Shown: piece after piece, positions 28,419 to 36,763 of the stretch
Numbering within the stretch: position 1 is the first letter of the stretch
Layout: each line of letters starts with the position of its first letter
DNA from: Microbacterium sp. cf332
Lineage (GTDB): Bacteria > Actinomycetota > Actinomycetes > Actinomycetales > Microbacteriaceae
NCBI RefSeq assembly: GCF_900102175.1
Contig: NZ_FNKN01000001.1
Location: 620,001-684,000 of the forward strand
Length of the DNA stretch: 64,000 nt
Direction of reading: 5' to 3'
Program-made: the position numbers and the translations under genes
The notes under the pieces: model-generated
Told to the model about the DNA's origin: nothing
The model's input: only the letters and a program-made list of their open reading frames with translations
Databases searched by the model: none

Positions 28419-29747
28419 ATGACCCTCCCCGACACGATCACCGGACACACCGCGGGCGACATCGCCGACAGCGTGCGGATGCTGCTCGAGCGGGGCGCGC
28501 TCCGCGCCGACGACGCGCTGCCGCCCGTCCGCGCACTCGCGGAGAGCCTGGGCGTGAACCGCAACACGGTCGTGGCCGCATACCGCCTGCTCGCTCAGGC
28601 GGGGGTCGTCGTCGCCCGCGGTCGCGGCGGCACGCGGATCGCCGAGGTCTCGACCGTCGCATCGGAGGGCGTCGCCGCCGACACCGTGTTGCGCGACATC
28701 GGGTCCGGCAACCCCGATCCCGCGCTCATCCCCGATCCGAGCGCTGTGCTGGCGCGCGTCGCCGGACGACCGGTGCTGTACGGCGAGCCCGTCATCGACC
28801 GCGGACTCGCGGACTGGGCGGAGCAGTGGTTCGCCGCCGACGACCCGACCGGTGACGTCGTGAACCTCACGATCACGGGAGGCGCGGTCGATGCTGTCGA
28901 GCGACTCCTGGCGCAGGCGCTGACGCGCGACGACGCGGTGGCGCTCGAGGACCCGTGCTTCCTCGCCAGCATCCACACGGTGCGACTCGCCGGCTACCGC
29001 GCGCTCCCCGTGCCGGTCGACGACGAGGGCATGACCGTCGCGGGTCTGCGCGCTGCCCTCGACGCCGGCGCGCGGGCCGTCGTCATCACGCCTCGGGCGC
29101 AGAATCCGACCGGGTCCAGCCTGTCCGACGGACGTGCTGCCGCCCTGCGCGACGTGCTCGCCGACCACCCGTACGTCCTCGTGATCGAGGACGACCACTT
29201 CAGCCTCCTCTCGACGCAGCCCTATCGCTCCGTCATCGGTGAGCGCCACGAACGATGGGCGCGCGTGCGCTCCGTGTCGAAGTTCCTCGGGCCCGACATG
29301 TGCCTCGCGGTGACCGCGTCCGACCCCGTGACGGCGGAGCGCCTCGCCCTGCGTCTCGGATCGGGTACGACGTGGGTCAGCCACCTGCTGCAGCGGCTCG
29401 CGCACGCGCTCGTCACCGACGAGACCGCCGCGGGCACCGTGGCTACCGCGCGCGAGCACTACGCGGCTCGGAACGCCGCCTTCGCCGCCGCCCTCTCGCG
29501 CGCCGGGCTGCCGTGCTCGGCCGGAGACGGGCTGAGCCTCTGGGTCGAGGTGCCCGGAACCGCCCGGGTCGTCGCCGACGCGCTCATGCGACGGGGCTGG
29601 CTCGCGCGCACCGGCGACGAGTTCCGCCTGGCCGATCATGCCGCTTCCCGTCATCTGCGTCTGACCGTCCACGATCTGGACGACGACGACACGGCACTCC
29701 TCGTGCGCGACCTCGTCGCCGCCGCCCTCCCCTCCCGAAAGGCATGA
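28419..29747 (+). CDS. pdxR: MocR/PdxR-family PLP-dependent transcriptional regulator
   Basis: A 442-residue GntR-type winged helix (residues ~12-75, ALPPVRALAESLGVNRNTVVAAYRLLAQAGVV) fused to a fold-type I aminotransferase domain. The PLP lysine is K288 in RSVSKFLGPD, the PLP-binding aspartate is in VIEDDHFS, and AQNPTGSSLS matches the NPTG loop. In known PdxR proteins PLP binding tunes activation of pdxST. Its divergent position to pdxS and its place before pdxY fit that role well. Strongest alternative: another MocR regulator of an unrelated pathway, which the context makes less likely. Confidence 0.9.
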   Translation: MTLPDTITGHTAGDIADSVRMLLERGALRADDALPPVRALAESLGVNRNTVVAAYRLLAQAGVVVARGRGGTRIAEVSTVASEGVAADTVLRDIGSGNPDPALIPDPSAVLARVAGRPVLYGEPVIDRGLADWAEQWFAADDPTGDVVNLTITGGAVDAVERLLAQALTRDDAVALEDPCFLASIHTVRLAGYRALPVPVDDEGMTVAGLRAALDAGARAVVITPRAQNPTGSSLSDGRAAALRDVLADHPYVLVIEDDHFSLLSTQPYRSVIGERHERWARVRSVSKFLGPDMCLAVTASDPVTAERLALRLGSGTTWVSHLLQRLAHALVTDETAAGTVATAREHYAARNAAFAAALSRAGLPCSAGDGLSLWVEVPGTARVVADALMRRGWLARTGDEFRLADHAASRHLRLTVHDLDDDDTALLVRDLVAAALPSRKA

Positions 29748-29750
29748 CCC

Positions 29751-30602
29751 ATGAAGGTGCTCTCGATCCAGTCCGCCGTCGCGTACGGCCACGTCGGAAA
29801 CTCCGCCGCCGTCTTCCCGCTGCAGCGCATCGGCGTCGAGGTCATGCCGGTGTACACGGTCAACTTCTCGAATCACACCGGCTACGGCGCGTGGCGCGGC
29901 CCGCTGATCAGCCCCGATGACGTCCGTGCCGTCATCTCGGGCATCGAGGACCGCGGCGCGTTCCCGCAGATCGATGTCGTGCTGTCCGGCTACCAGGGCG
30001 GCGAGGGGATCGCCGACGTCATCCTCGATGCGGTGGCGCGCGTGAAGGCGGCGAACCCCGACGCCGTCTACGCGTGCGATCCCGTCATGGGCAACGCCAC
30101 CTCGGGCTGCTTCGTCGCGCCCGCGATCCCGATCCTCCTGCGCGAGCGCGTCGTCCCGGCCGCCGACATCATCACGCCGAACCAGTTCGAGCTGGGCTTC
30201 CTCACCGAGACCGAGCCGACCGACCTCGAGTCCACCCTCGCATCGGTCGACGCCGCACGCGGGATGGGCCCGCGCACCGTCCTCGTGACGAGCGTCGAGC
30301 GGCCGGACGCGCCCGAGGGCACGATCGAGATGCTGGCCGTCGACGACGCCGGCGCCTGGATCGTGCGGACGCCGCGCATCCCGATGAAGGCGAACGGTTC
30401 GGGCGACGTCACCGCCGCGCTCTTCACCGCGCACTACCGCAGCACGGGATCGGCCGCCGAGGCCCTCGCGCGCACGACCTCGAGCGTGTTCGACTTGCTC
30501 GCACGCACCCACGAGTCGGGCGAACGCGAATTGCAGCTCGTCGAGAGCCAGGAGGCCTACGCCCACCCGCGGATGCAGTTCACCGTCGAGCAGGTGCGCT
30601 GA
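29751..30602 (+). CDS. pdxY: pyridoxal kinase PdxY
   Basis: A 283-residue ribokinase-fold kinase of the PdxK/PdxY type that phosphorylates pyridoxal (salvage). VLSIQSAVAYGHVGNSAAVFPLQRIG and VNFSNHTGYGAWRG match the substrate loop; CDPVMGN and the catalytic GSGD motif (MKANGSGDVTAALF) are present. It starts 3 nt after the pdxR stop and is cotranscribed, joining de novo synthesis (pdxST), salvage (pdxY) and control (pdxR) in one locus. Confidence 0.95.
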   Translation: MKVLSIQSAVAYGHVGNSAAVFPLQRIGVEVMPVYTVNFSNHTGYGAWRGPLISPDDVRAVISGIEDRGAFPQIDVVLSGYQGGEGIADVILDAVARVKAANPDAVYACDPVMGNATSGCFVAPAIPILLRERVVPAADIITPNQFELGFLTETEPTDLESTLASVDAARGMGPRTVLVTSVERPDAPEGTIEMLAVDDAGAWIVRTPRIPMKANGSGDVTAALFTAHYRSTGSAAEALARTTSSVFDLLARTHESGERELQLVESQEAYAHPRMQFTVEQVR

Positions 30603-30626
30603 GCCGGGCCGTCCCGGTCGGCTCGC

Positions 30627-31220
30627 TCAGTACTCGCCGCCGGACTCTGTCCAGGCCTGCTCCCACTGCGGGGCGTCGTCCGGGCAGAGGAAGCGCGTGC
30701 CGAAGACCATGATGCTCACGGCGCCCTCCCGCGAGGCGTCGTCGACGGCGAGGCTGTCGATGAGCGGCGACGTCACGACGTGCGTGCGGAACGCCGCCAG
30801 ATCGATCTCGTGGCCGTTGAGGATCGAGGTCTCGCACGCGTCGAGCCCGAGGGCGAGCGTCACCGTCTCCGCCTGCTCCGACCACTGTCCGCCGTTGGCC
30901 TCGAGGTGTGCCCGCTGCTGCGCGACGAGCTCGTGCTGCGCCGGCGTCTTCGCCGTCAGCGTCGGCTGGCCGACAGGCTGCTGCTGGTCCGCGATGAAGG
31001 CGTCGCGTTCGGCGAGCGCGTCGACCGTCTCACCCGAGGCCTCGTCGATGTCGTCCCCCGCGGCGGGTGTCGACGTGCCGGACTCCGCCGGCACCGGCGA
31101 CGACGTCGGCGACGCGTCGCCGGCGGATCCGCCCGCGGACGAGCAGCCGGCGAGGGCGAGCAGCCCCACCACGGCCAGCGTCATGACGACGGGCGGACGG
31201 ACATGGGCGGTGATGGACAC
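30627..31220 (-). CDS. secreted lipoprotein of unknown function
   Basis: A 197-residue lipoprotein. A signal peptide ends in the lipobox LALAGC (Cys26), followed by a Ser/Thr/Pro/Gly-rich linker (27-65) and a small C-terminal domain with two cysteines (LGLDACETSILNGHEI and TRFLCPDDAPQW), which would allow one disulfide. The helical C-terminal part faintly recalls DUF732-like actinobacterial proteins; I am not sure of this. The start is GTG at 31220 with GAGGAGG upstream and a -10 candidate TAGCCT at 31243-31248. It is convergent with pdxY. Confidence 0.8.
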   Translation of the reverse strand: MSITAHVRPPVVMTLAVVGLLALAGCSSAGGSAGDASPTSSPVPAESGTSTPAAGDDIDEASGETVDALAERDAFIADQQQPVGQPTLTAKTPAQHELVAQQRAHLEANGGQWSEQAETVTLALGLDACETSILNGHEIDLAAFRTHVVTSPLIDSLAVDDASREGAVSIMVFGTRFLCPDDAPQWEQAWTESGGEY

Positions 31221-31300
31221 GGTGCCTCCTCGGTGGGTGGCCAGGCTATCCCGCAGGCGGGTCCCGATGCTCGGGCTTGCGCCCGCGTCTCAGTGTCTGC

Positions 31301-31858
31301 TCAGTCCACGGGCCAAGCGCTCGCGACAGCCTCGCGGACTTCGCCGAGCAGCTGCGGCAGCGCCTTCGTCTTCGCGATGATCGGGAAGAAGTTGGCGTCG
31401 GTCGCCCACCGCGGCACGACGTGCTGATGGAGGTGCCCGTCGACGCCGGCGCCCGCGACGGCGCCCTGGTTCATCCCGAGGTTGAAGCCGTCGCAGCGCG
31501 ACACCTCTCGCAGCACCCGCATGGCCGTCTGTGTCAGAGCGCCGATCTCCGCGACCTCCTCGGGCGTCGCGAGATCGTACGTCGGGATGTGCCGATAGGG
31601 GCACACGAGCAGGTGCCCCGAGTTGTACGGGAAGAGGTTCAGCAGCACATAGGCCGTGCGCCCCCGCGCGACGATGAGACCGTCGGCATCCGATTTGCCG
31701 GGCGCGGCGCAGAACGGGCACTCGTCGCGGAGCGGCTCGGGGCCCGCCTGGATGTACGCCATCCGATGCGGGGTCCACAGCCGCTGGAACTCGTCGGGCA
31801 CTCCGGCCAGGTGCGCGGCGTCCTCGACCGGGCGCCGGGTGCCCGACAAGTCGCTCAC
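31301..31858 (-). CDS. HIT-family hydrolase, Ap4A phosphorylase-like
   Basis: About 185 residues. The HIT motif is [11 protein letters not shown], with the H-x-H-x-H-x-x pattern, following [14 protein letters not shown] CxxC pair at CPFCAAPG and the segment [23 protein letters not shown] agree with the mycobacterial Ap4A phosphorylase group next to thrS. Such enzymes split diadenosine tetraphosphate. The start is GTG at 31858, overlapping the thrS stop by 4 nt. ThrRS-type synthetases can make Ap4A, so coupled production and removal is plausible but inferred. Confidence 0.88.
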   Translation of the reverse strand: MSDLSGTRRPVEDAAHLAGVPDEFQRLWTPHRMAYIQAGPEPLRDECPFCAAPGKSDADGLIVARGRTAYVLLNLFPYNSGHLLVCPYRHIPTYDLATPEEVAEIGALTQTAMRVLREVSRCDGFNLGMNQGAVAGAGVDGHLHQHVVPRWATDANFFPIIAKTKALPQLLGEVREAVASAWPVD

Positions 31859-33873
31859 GCGAGCTGCTCCGCGGTGTCGACGAGCGTCCGATTCGCGATC
31901 GCGCCGAGGATGAGCTCGACCGCCTCGTCGACAGGCACGCCGTTGGTCTGCGACCCGTCGCGGAAGCGGAACGACACCGTGCCGCCGGCGCGGTCCTGCT
32001 CGCCGGCGATGAGCTGCAGCGGAACCTTCTGCGTGGTGTGGGTGCGGATCTTCTTCTGCATCCGGTCGTCGGACCGGTCGAGCTCGGCACGGACGCCGGC
32101 CTTGCGTAGACGCGAGACGATCTCCTGCAGGTACGGCGCGTAGTCGTCTGCGACGGGGATGCCGACCACCTGAACCGGCGCGAGCCAGACCGGGAAGGCA
32201 CCCGCGTAGTGCTCGAGCAGGATGGCGAAGAACCGCTCGATCGATCCGAACAGAGCGCGGTGGATCATCACAGGACGATGCTTCTCGCCGTCGGGACCGG
32301 TGTACTCGAGCTCGAACCGCTCGGGCTGGTTGAAGTCGAGCTGGATGGTCGACATCTGCCAGGTGCGGCCGATCGCGTCGCGAGCCTGGACCGAGATCTT
32401 CGGGCCGTAGAACGCAGCGCCGCCGGGATCCGGGACGAGTTCCAGGCCCGAGCCTTCCGCCACGCGGCGCAGGGTCTCGGTCGCCTGCTGCCACAGGGCG
32501 TCGTCGCCGATGAACTTGGGGTTGCCCTCCTCCTTCGTCGACAGCTCGAGGTAGAAGTCGTTCAGGCCGTAGTCGCGCAGGGTCTGCAGCACGAACTCGA
32601 GGCTGCGGACGAGTTCGTCCTCGACCTGGTCGGGCGTGACGTAGATGTGGGTGTCGTCCTGGGTCATCCCCCGCACCCGGGTGAGCCCCGAGAGCGTGCC
32701 GCTCTTCTCGTAGCGGTAGACCGACCCGAACTCGCTCAGGCGCAGCGGCAGCTCGCGGTAGCTGCGACCACGGGAGCGGAAGATTAGGTTGTGGAACGGG
32801 CAGTTCATCGGCTTCAGGTAGTACTCCTGCCCCTGCCGGGTCACGTTGCCCTCGGCGTCGACGGTCTCGTCGAGCTTCATCGGCGGGTACATGCCGTCGG
32901 CGTACCACTGCAGGTGGCCGCTCGTCATGAACAGGTCGCCCTTGGTGATGTGCGGGGTGTTCACGACCTCGTAGTCGTTCGCCAGCAGCTGCTCGCGCAT
33001 GTACCGCTCGATCTCGTACCGGATGATGCCGCCCTTGGGGTGGAACACCGACAGGCCGGGTCCGATCTCGTCGGGGAACGAGAACAGGTCGAGCTCGACA
33101 CCGAGCTTGCGGTGATCGCGGCGGGCCGCCTCCGCGAGACGCTCCTGGTATGCGCGCAGCTCGTCCTTCGACGGCCACGCGGTGCCGTAGATGCGCTGCA
33201 GCTGCGGATTCTTCTCGCTGCCGCGCCAATATGCGGCCGCCACGCGGGTGAGGTCCCAGCCGTTGCCGACCAGGCGGGTGCCGGGCACGTGCGGCCCTCG
33301 GCAGAGGTCCTTCCAGGCGGTCTCGCCATCGCGGGTGACGTTGTCGTAGATCGTCAGTTCACCCGCGCCGATCTCGGCCGAGGCACCCTCTGCGGCGTCG
33401 GCGCCGGAGCCGGGACCGCCGGCGAGATCGACGAGCTCGAGCTTGAACGGCTCGTCGGCCAGCTCGGTTCGCGCCTCGTCCGCGGTGACGACCCGACGGA
33501 CGAACCGCTGGTTCTCGCGGACGATCCGCTCCATCTCCTTCTTGATCGACTTGAGGTCCTCGGGGGTGAAGGGCTCGTCGACGCCGAAGTCGTAGTAGAA
33601 GCCGTCCTCGATGGGCGGTCCGATGCCGAGGTTCGACTGCGGCCGGATGCGCTGCACCGCCTGGGCCAGCACGTGCGCGGTCGAGTGGCGGAGGATCGCG
33701 AGACCGTCGGGGCTCGACACGGCGACCGGCTCGACGGCATCCGTCTCGGCGACGACCGTCGCGAGGTCCTTCAGCTCGCCGTTGACGCGCAGCGCGACGA
33801 CGGAGCGATCGGGGAAGAGGGCGAAACCGTCGGCCGGGTACGACACGTCCGACGGGGAAACGACGTCAGTCAA
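31855..33873 (-). CDS. thrS: threonyl-tRNA synthetase
   Basis: A 672-residue ThrRS. An N-terminal TGS domain (about 20-80), the editing-type N2 domain with [14 protein letters not shown], the class II core with the zinc-region [12 protein letters not shown], and a C-terminal anticodon-binding domain are all present. The start is TTG at 33873, chosen because GGAGA lies 7 nt upstream and upstream residues are not ThrRS-like; a longer open frame reaches 33927. A leader reading frame and its promoter precede it (33944-34027). Confidence 0.96.
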   Translation of the reverse strand: MTDVVSPSDVSYPADGFALFPDRSVVALRVNGELKDLATVVAETDAVEPVAVSSPDGLAILRHSTAHVLAQAVQRIRPQSNLGIGPPIEDGFYYDFGVDEPFTPEDLKSIKKEMERIVRENQRFVRRVVTADEARTELADEPFKLELVDLAGGPGSGADAAEGASAEIGAGELTIYDNVTRDGETAWKDLCRGPHVPGTRLVGNGWDLTRVAAAYWRGSEKNPQLQRIYGTAWPSKDELRAYQERLAEAARRDHRKLGVELDLFSFPDEIGPGLSVFHPKGGIIRYEIERYMREQLLANDYEVVNTPHITKGDLFMTSGHLQWYADGMYPPMKLDETVDAEGNVTRQGQEYYLKPMNCPFHNLIFRSRGRSYRELPLRLSEFGSVYRYEKSGTLSGLTRVRGMTQDDTHIYVTPDQVEDELVRSLEFVLQTLRDYGLNDFYLELSTKEEGNPKFIGDDALWQQATETLRRVAEGSGLELVPDPGGAAFYGPKISVQARDAIGRTWQMSTIQLDFNQPERFELEYTGPDGEKHRPVMIHRALFGSIERFFAILLEHYAGAFPVWLAPVQVVGIPVADDYAPYLQEIVSRLRKAGVRAELDRSDDRMQKKIRTHTTQKVPLQLIAGEQDRAGGTVSFRFRDGSQTNGVPVDEAVELILGAIANRTLVDTAEQLA

Positions 33874-33943
33874 GGGAACATCTCCAGATGGGTGGCTCTG
33901 ATCAAGGCTACTCAGCTTCGGACGCACGCCGCGTCCCGCCCGC

Positions 33944-34015
33944 TCAGGCGGAGAGCGTTCGGCCGTCGGCGACGAAGCGGGTGAGCGCGAGGGCTCCGTT
34001 CCGGCGACGTTCCAT
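33944..34015 (-). CDS. candidate leader peptide of thrS (23 codons)
   Basis: An ATG-started frame of 23 codons, [17 protein letters not shown] and then GRTLSA, ends 70 nt before the thrS start. A -10 box TAGGAT (34022-34027) lies exactly 6 nt before the ATG, so a transcript would begin at this codon and be translated leaderless. It has only two Thr codons (residues 12 and 20), so classical threonine attenuation is weak evidence. A short GC stem (CCGC/GCGG) lies at its end. Whether it is made is unknown. Confidence 0.4.
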   Translation of the reverse strand: MERRRNGALALTRFVADGRTLSA

Positions 34016-34021
34016 GGCTCG

Positions 34022-34027
34022 ATCCTA
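34022..34027 (-). promoter_or_regulatory. candidate -10 box for the thrS leader transcript
   Basis: TAGGAT on the minus strand, 6 nt before the ATG of the small leader frame and about 150 nt upstream of thrS. Confidence 0.45.
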
Positions 34028-34071
34028 CCTGCGGGCGCCTCACGCTCCGGGAGCGCGTCAGAGGGGTCATG

Positions 34072-35232
34072 ATGGATGCCGTGAAGCTCGCGATCGCCGG
34101 AGCCGCACTGCTGCTCGTGGCGGCGGTCGCGGTCGTCGCCGGAGTCCTGCCCCCGGACGACCTCGCCGACATCGTCGAGCGCGTCGCGCCGATCCTCGCG
34201 TTCGTCGTCGCCGTCACCGTCGTGGCCGAGCTCGCCGCCAAGGCCGGGGTGTTCGACGTCGCGGCCGGGTGGCTCGCGAGGGCCTCGCGGGGCCGCACCG
34301 CCGCGCTGTGGCTCCTCGTCGTGGTGCTCGCGGTCGTCGCGACGGCCTTCCTGTCGCTCGACACCACGGCCGTGCTCCTCACTCCCGTCGTGGTCGCCGT
34401 CGCGCGCGCGAACGGGTTGCCGCCCCTCCCCTTCGCCTTCACGACCGTCTGGCTCGCCAACACCGCGTCACTCGTGCTGCCGGTGTCCAACCTCACCAAT
34501 CTGCTTGCGCTCGGCAGGCTGCCCGACGGCGGGCCGCTCGCCTTCCTCGCGCTCATGGGCCCATCGGCGGCGATCGCGATCCTCGTGACGGTCGCCCTGC
34601 TGTTCGTCCTCCATCGCCGGTCGCTCGTCGGGCGATTCACCCCCGCGCCGATCCCCCGGGTCACCGACCGGATGCAGTTGGTCGTCGCGGCAGCCGTCGT
34701 CGTCGCGCTCATGCCCGCCCTCGTGAGCGGTGTGGAGCCGTGGATCCCGGCGACCGTCGCCGCCGCCCTCCTCGTGGCCCTGTTCGCGTGGCGTTCGCCG
34801 CGGGGGCTCTCGGTGCGCCTCGTCCCGTGGCAGCTGCTCGTGTTCGCCGCAGGACTGTTCACCGCCATGGCGGCGCTGGAGTCGCTCGGATCCGCAGCGC
34901 TCGTATCGGTCGTCGCAGGAGAAACGGGCGGTTCATTCGAGCTGTGGCGCATGGCCGGCACCGCCCTCGTGGCCGCCAACACCGTCGACAACCTGCCGGC
35001 CTATCTGCTGCTCGAATCCGCCGCGGGAACGCCGGAGCGGCTCGGTGCGCTGCTGATCGGCGTCAATGCGGGACCGCTCATCACCCCGTGGGCGTCGCTG
35101 GCGACGCTGCTCTGGCACGAGCGGTTGCAGGCGGTCGGTGTCGATGTGCCCTGGCGGCGCTTCGTCCTCGGCGGGCTCGTCGCCGCGCCGCTCGTGGTCG
35201 GTCTGTCGGTCATCCCGCTCGCGCTGCGCTGA
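34072..35232 (+). CDS. ArsB/SLC13-type ion transporter-like permease
   Basis: About 386 residues with roughly ten transmembrane helices, in two inverted halves. Features of the ArsB/NhaD/citrate-sodium superfamily are visible: [44 protein letters not shown] in the first half and [37 protein letters not shown] in the second. Substrate could be arsenite, an organic anion or a cation; the sequence alone does not say. No arsR or arsC is nearby. ATG 34072 is chosen because GAGGGG is 5 nt before it; ATG 34069 is the alternative. Confidence 0.85.
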   Translation: MDAVKLAIAGAALLLVAAVAVVAGVLPPDDLADIVERVAPILAFVVAVTVVAELAAKAGVFDVAAGWLARASRGRTAALWLLVVVLAVVATAFLSLDTTAVLLTPVVVAVARANGLPPLPFAFTTVWLANTASLVLPVSNLTNLLALGRLPDGGPLAFLALMGPSAAIAILVTVALLFVLHRRSLVGRFTPAPIPRVTDRMQLVVAAAVVVALMPALVSGVEPWIPATVAAALLVALFAWRSPRGLSVRLVPWQLLVFAAGLFTAMAALESLGSAALVSVVAGETGGSFELWRMAGTALVAANTVDNLPAYLLLESAAGTPERLGALLIGVNAGPLITPWASLATLLWHERLQAVGVDVPWRRFVLGGLVAAPLVVGLSVIPLALR

Positions 35233-35250
35233 ACGGGCGGCGTCGGCCCG

Positions 35251-35757
35251 TCACGTGAGCGTGAGGTCTACCTGGATCTCGCCCGCGAGGCGCTCGAGAT
35301 CGGCGACGATGTCCGCCGCGTCGAACTCGGCGGGCAGGCGAACGACGAGGGTCGCTTCGAAGAGCGTGCCGCCCGCCATCGGCGCATCGAGCGTGCGGCT
35401 CGTCAGTGCATCGATGCTGAGGGCGTGGGCGCCGATCGCGTCGCTCACCTCACGGACGATGCCGGGGCGGTCGTTGCCGAGCACCGTGAACCGCAGCACC
35501 TGACCGGTCGCCATCGCGGGAGCCAGCGGCTGATGGGTCGTGATCCGCAACAGCCCGTCGAGGCGCTCCAGAGCGGCGACGAGACCCGTCTCGCGATCGG
35601 CCGGCACCTCGACCAGCACGATGCCCGCGAACGCGCCTGCCAGCTCGGCCAGCTCGCTGCGCTCCCAGTTGCCGCCGTTCGCGGCCACGGTGTCGGCGAG
35701 GGTACGGACGAGTCCGACCCGATCGTCTCCGACGACGGTCAGCACGAGTTGCGTCAT
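35251..35757 (-). CDS. double ACT-domain protein (GcvR-like)
   Basis: A 168-residue protein with two ACT-like domains, the first starting LVLTVVGDDRVGLVRTLADTVAANGGNWERS and the second LRFTVLGNDRPGIVREVSDAIGAHALSIDAL. This layout matches the glycine-cleavage regulator GcvR and related proteins that sense small ligands. No glycine-cleavage genes are in this window, so the target is unknown. A -10 TAGGCT lies 7 nt before the ATG, giving a likely leaderless message. It is convergent with the permease, 18 nt away. Confidence 0.88.
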   Translation of the reverse strand: MTQLVLTVVGDDRVGLVRTLADTVAANGGNWERSELAELAGAFAGIVLVEVPADRETGLVAALERLDGLLRITTHQPLAPAMATGQVLRFTVLGNDRPGIVREVSDAIGAHALSIDALTSRTLDAPMAGGTLFEATLVVRLPAEFDAADIVADLERLAGEIQVDLTLT

Positions 35758-35764
35758 GCCCCCG

Positions 35765-35770
35765 AGCCTA
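35765..35770 (-). promoter_or_regulatory. candidate -10 box for leaderless ACT-domain gene mRNA
   Basis: TAGGCT on the minus strand, 7 nt before the ATG at 35757. Confidence 0.45.
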
Positions 35771-35856
35771 GCGGCGGGCTCGACGTCGGAGTCTGTGTTC
35801 CGGGACCGCCCGCCCGCGAGACGACAGCCTCGGCCTTCCCGACGAATCCCGACCTA

Positions 35857-35985
35857 TCAGGGGCAGGAGAAATCCCACGAATCGTTCACGATCACGCTGT
35901 TGGCACGACCGGGGGCGATTTCATCGACCAACTCGGGGCTGCCGGGTGGAAGCACGTCGATGGATGCTGCCTCGACGCCGGCCAT
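35857..35985 (-). CDS. candidate 42-codon small reading frame ending in WDFSCP
   Basis: An ATG-started frame of 42 codons in the ~300-nt stretch between the ACT gene and the tRNA terminator. The peptide starts MAGVEAASIDVLPPGSPEL, is acidic, and ends VIVNDSWDFSCP. Third-position G/C is lower than in neighbouring genes. GGGAG lies 12 nt upstream, a poor spacing. It resembles a precursor peptide in shape (acidic leader, aromatic/Cys tail), but no modifying enzyme is nearby. The rest of this stretch shows nothing else I can name. It may simply be a chance frame. Confidence 0.25.
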   Translation of the reverse strand: MAGVEAASIDVLPPGSPELVDEIAPGRANSVIVNDSWDFSCP

Positions 35986-36027
35986 CTTCTGGTCGCGCTC
36001 CCTGCTGGGTCGAGGCGTGCCAGCAAA

Positions 36028-36054
36028 CAAAAAACCCCCGGTAAACCGGGGGTT
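36028..36054 (-). terminator. terminator of the tRNA-Gly-Cys-Val operon
   Basis: A classic Rho-independent hairpin: AACCCCCGG/CCGGGGGTT (36033-36041 and 36046-36054) with loop TTTA, followed on the minus strand by TTTT and more T-rich sequence. It ends just after the tRNA-Val 3' CCA. It is the clearest U-tract terminator in the window. Confidence 0.9.
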
Positions 36055-36057
36055 CGT

Positions 36058-36132
36058 TGGTGCGCGATACTGGGATCGAACCAGTGACCTCTTCCGTGTC
36101 AGGGAAGCGCGCTACCGCTGCGCCAATCGCGC
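36058..36132 (-). tRNA. tRNA-Val (anticodon GAC)
   Basis: The 7-bp acceptor GCGCGAT pairs with ATCGCGC, discriminator A, and CCA is encoded. The anticodon arm CTTCC-CTGACAC-GGAAG gives anticodon GAC. The T-loop GGTTCGATCCC is normal. It is the last gene of the minus-strand tRNA operon, right before the terminator. Confidence 0.93.
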
Positions 36133-36159
36133 CTGTACAGGCTGTTCAGTTATGAGGCG

Positions 36160-36230
36160 AGGTGGCGACGGGATTCGAACCCGTGTAAACGGCTTTGCAG
36201 GCCGGTGCCTAGCCGCTCGGCCACGCCACC
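36160..36230 (-). tRNA. tRNA-Cys (anticodon GCA)
   Basis: Acceptor GGTGGCG pairs with CGCCACC, with the discriminator U required by CysRS. The anticodon loop CTGCAAA gives GCA. CCA is not encoded. It is the middle gene of the operon. Confidence 0.93.
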
Positions 36231-36285
36231 GTGTGTGGTTCTGACCCACGTGCCGGATCTCCCTCACGGGGAATCCTCGCACTCG

Positions 36286-36357
36286 AGCGGATGACGAGAT
36301 TCGAACTCGCGACCCTCACCTTGGCAAGGTGATGCGCTACCACTGCGCTACATCCGC
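36286..36357 (-). tRNA. tRNA-Gly (anticodon GCC)
   Basis: Acceptor GCGGATG pairs with CATCCGC, with a U discriminator. The anticodon loop TTGCCAA gives GCC. CCA is not encoded. It is the first gene of the minus-strand tRNA operon. Confidence 0.93.
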
Positions 36358-36389
36358 ATTTCGTTCCGGATCGCTCCGGCACTTGTTAA

Positions 36390-36417
36390 ACATTAGCCGA
36401 CGATCGCACGAGTGCAA
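36390..36417 (-). promoter_or_regulatory. promoter of the tRNA-Gly-Cys-Val operon
   Basis: On the minus strand TTGCAC (36412-36417), a 16-nt spacer and TAATGT (36390-36395), a good sigma-70-type promoter, ends about 33 nt before the tRNA-Gly 5' end. Confidence 0.6.
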
Positions 36418-36451
36418 AACCGGCGGCGCCCCGCGCGTGTCTCGCCCGAGG

Positions 36452-36481
36452 TTCGGGAACGCCCGCGTCATCCGGTATGCT
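36452..36481 (+). promoter_or_regulatory. promoter of tRNA-Val (CAC)
   Basis: TTCGGG (36452-36457), an 18-nt spacer and TATGCT (36476-36481), 27 nt before the tRNA 5' end. It faces away from the tRNA-Gly operon promoter. Confidence 0.5.
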
Positions 36482-36508
36482 CGTGTCTCGGCCCTTCCGG
36501 GCCAGCAC

Positions 36509-36582
36509 GGGCGATTGGCGCAGTTGGTTAGCGCGCTTCCTTCACACGGAAGAGGTCGTGGGTTCGAGTCCCGCATCGCCCA
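36509..36582 (+). tRNA. tRNA-Val (anticodon CAC)
   Basis: Acceptor GGGCGAT pairs with ATCGCCC, discriminator A, CCA not encoded. The anticodon arm CTTCC-TTCACAC-GGAAG gives CAC. The T-loop GGTTCGAGTCC is normal. It is divergent from the tRNA-Gly-Cys-Val operon. The ~180 nt after it up to the PemK-like gene hold no feature I can identify. Confidence 0.93.
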
Positions 36583-36763
36583 CTCTCCCGCTCCGCGTCG
36601 ATGATCTCGACCGGGGCGTTCTGCTTCCCGGCGCGTCTCACGCGCGAGACCCGAGTCGCGCACGTCCGTCGTTCCGACACTCAGACAGCGCCATCGAGAT
36701 CGCACCACCGACGGGCCGGTCCGAGAACGACTCGCTCGTGACCTCAGGAAAGCAGGCAGCCGG

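Noticed and set aside
33874..34071. T-box riboswitch before thrS
   Set aside because: I looked for the T-box sequence, specifier loop and a U-rich terminator and saw none. Only a small leader frame is supported.
35857..35985. FxSxx-type or lanthipeptide-type precursor peptide
   Set aside because: The tail WDFSCP does not match F-x-S-x-x, and no modifying enzyme is nearby, so no peptide class is claimed.
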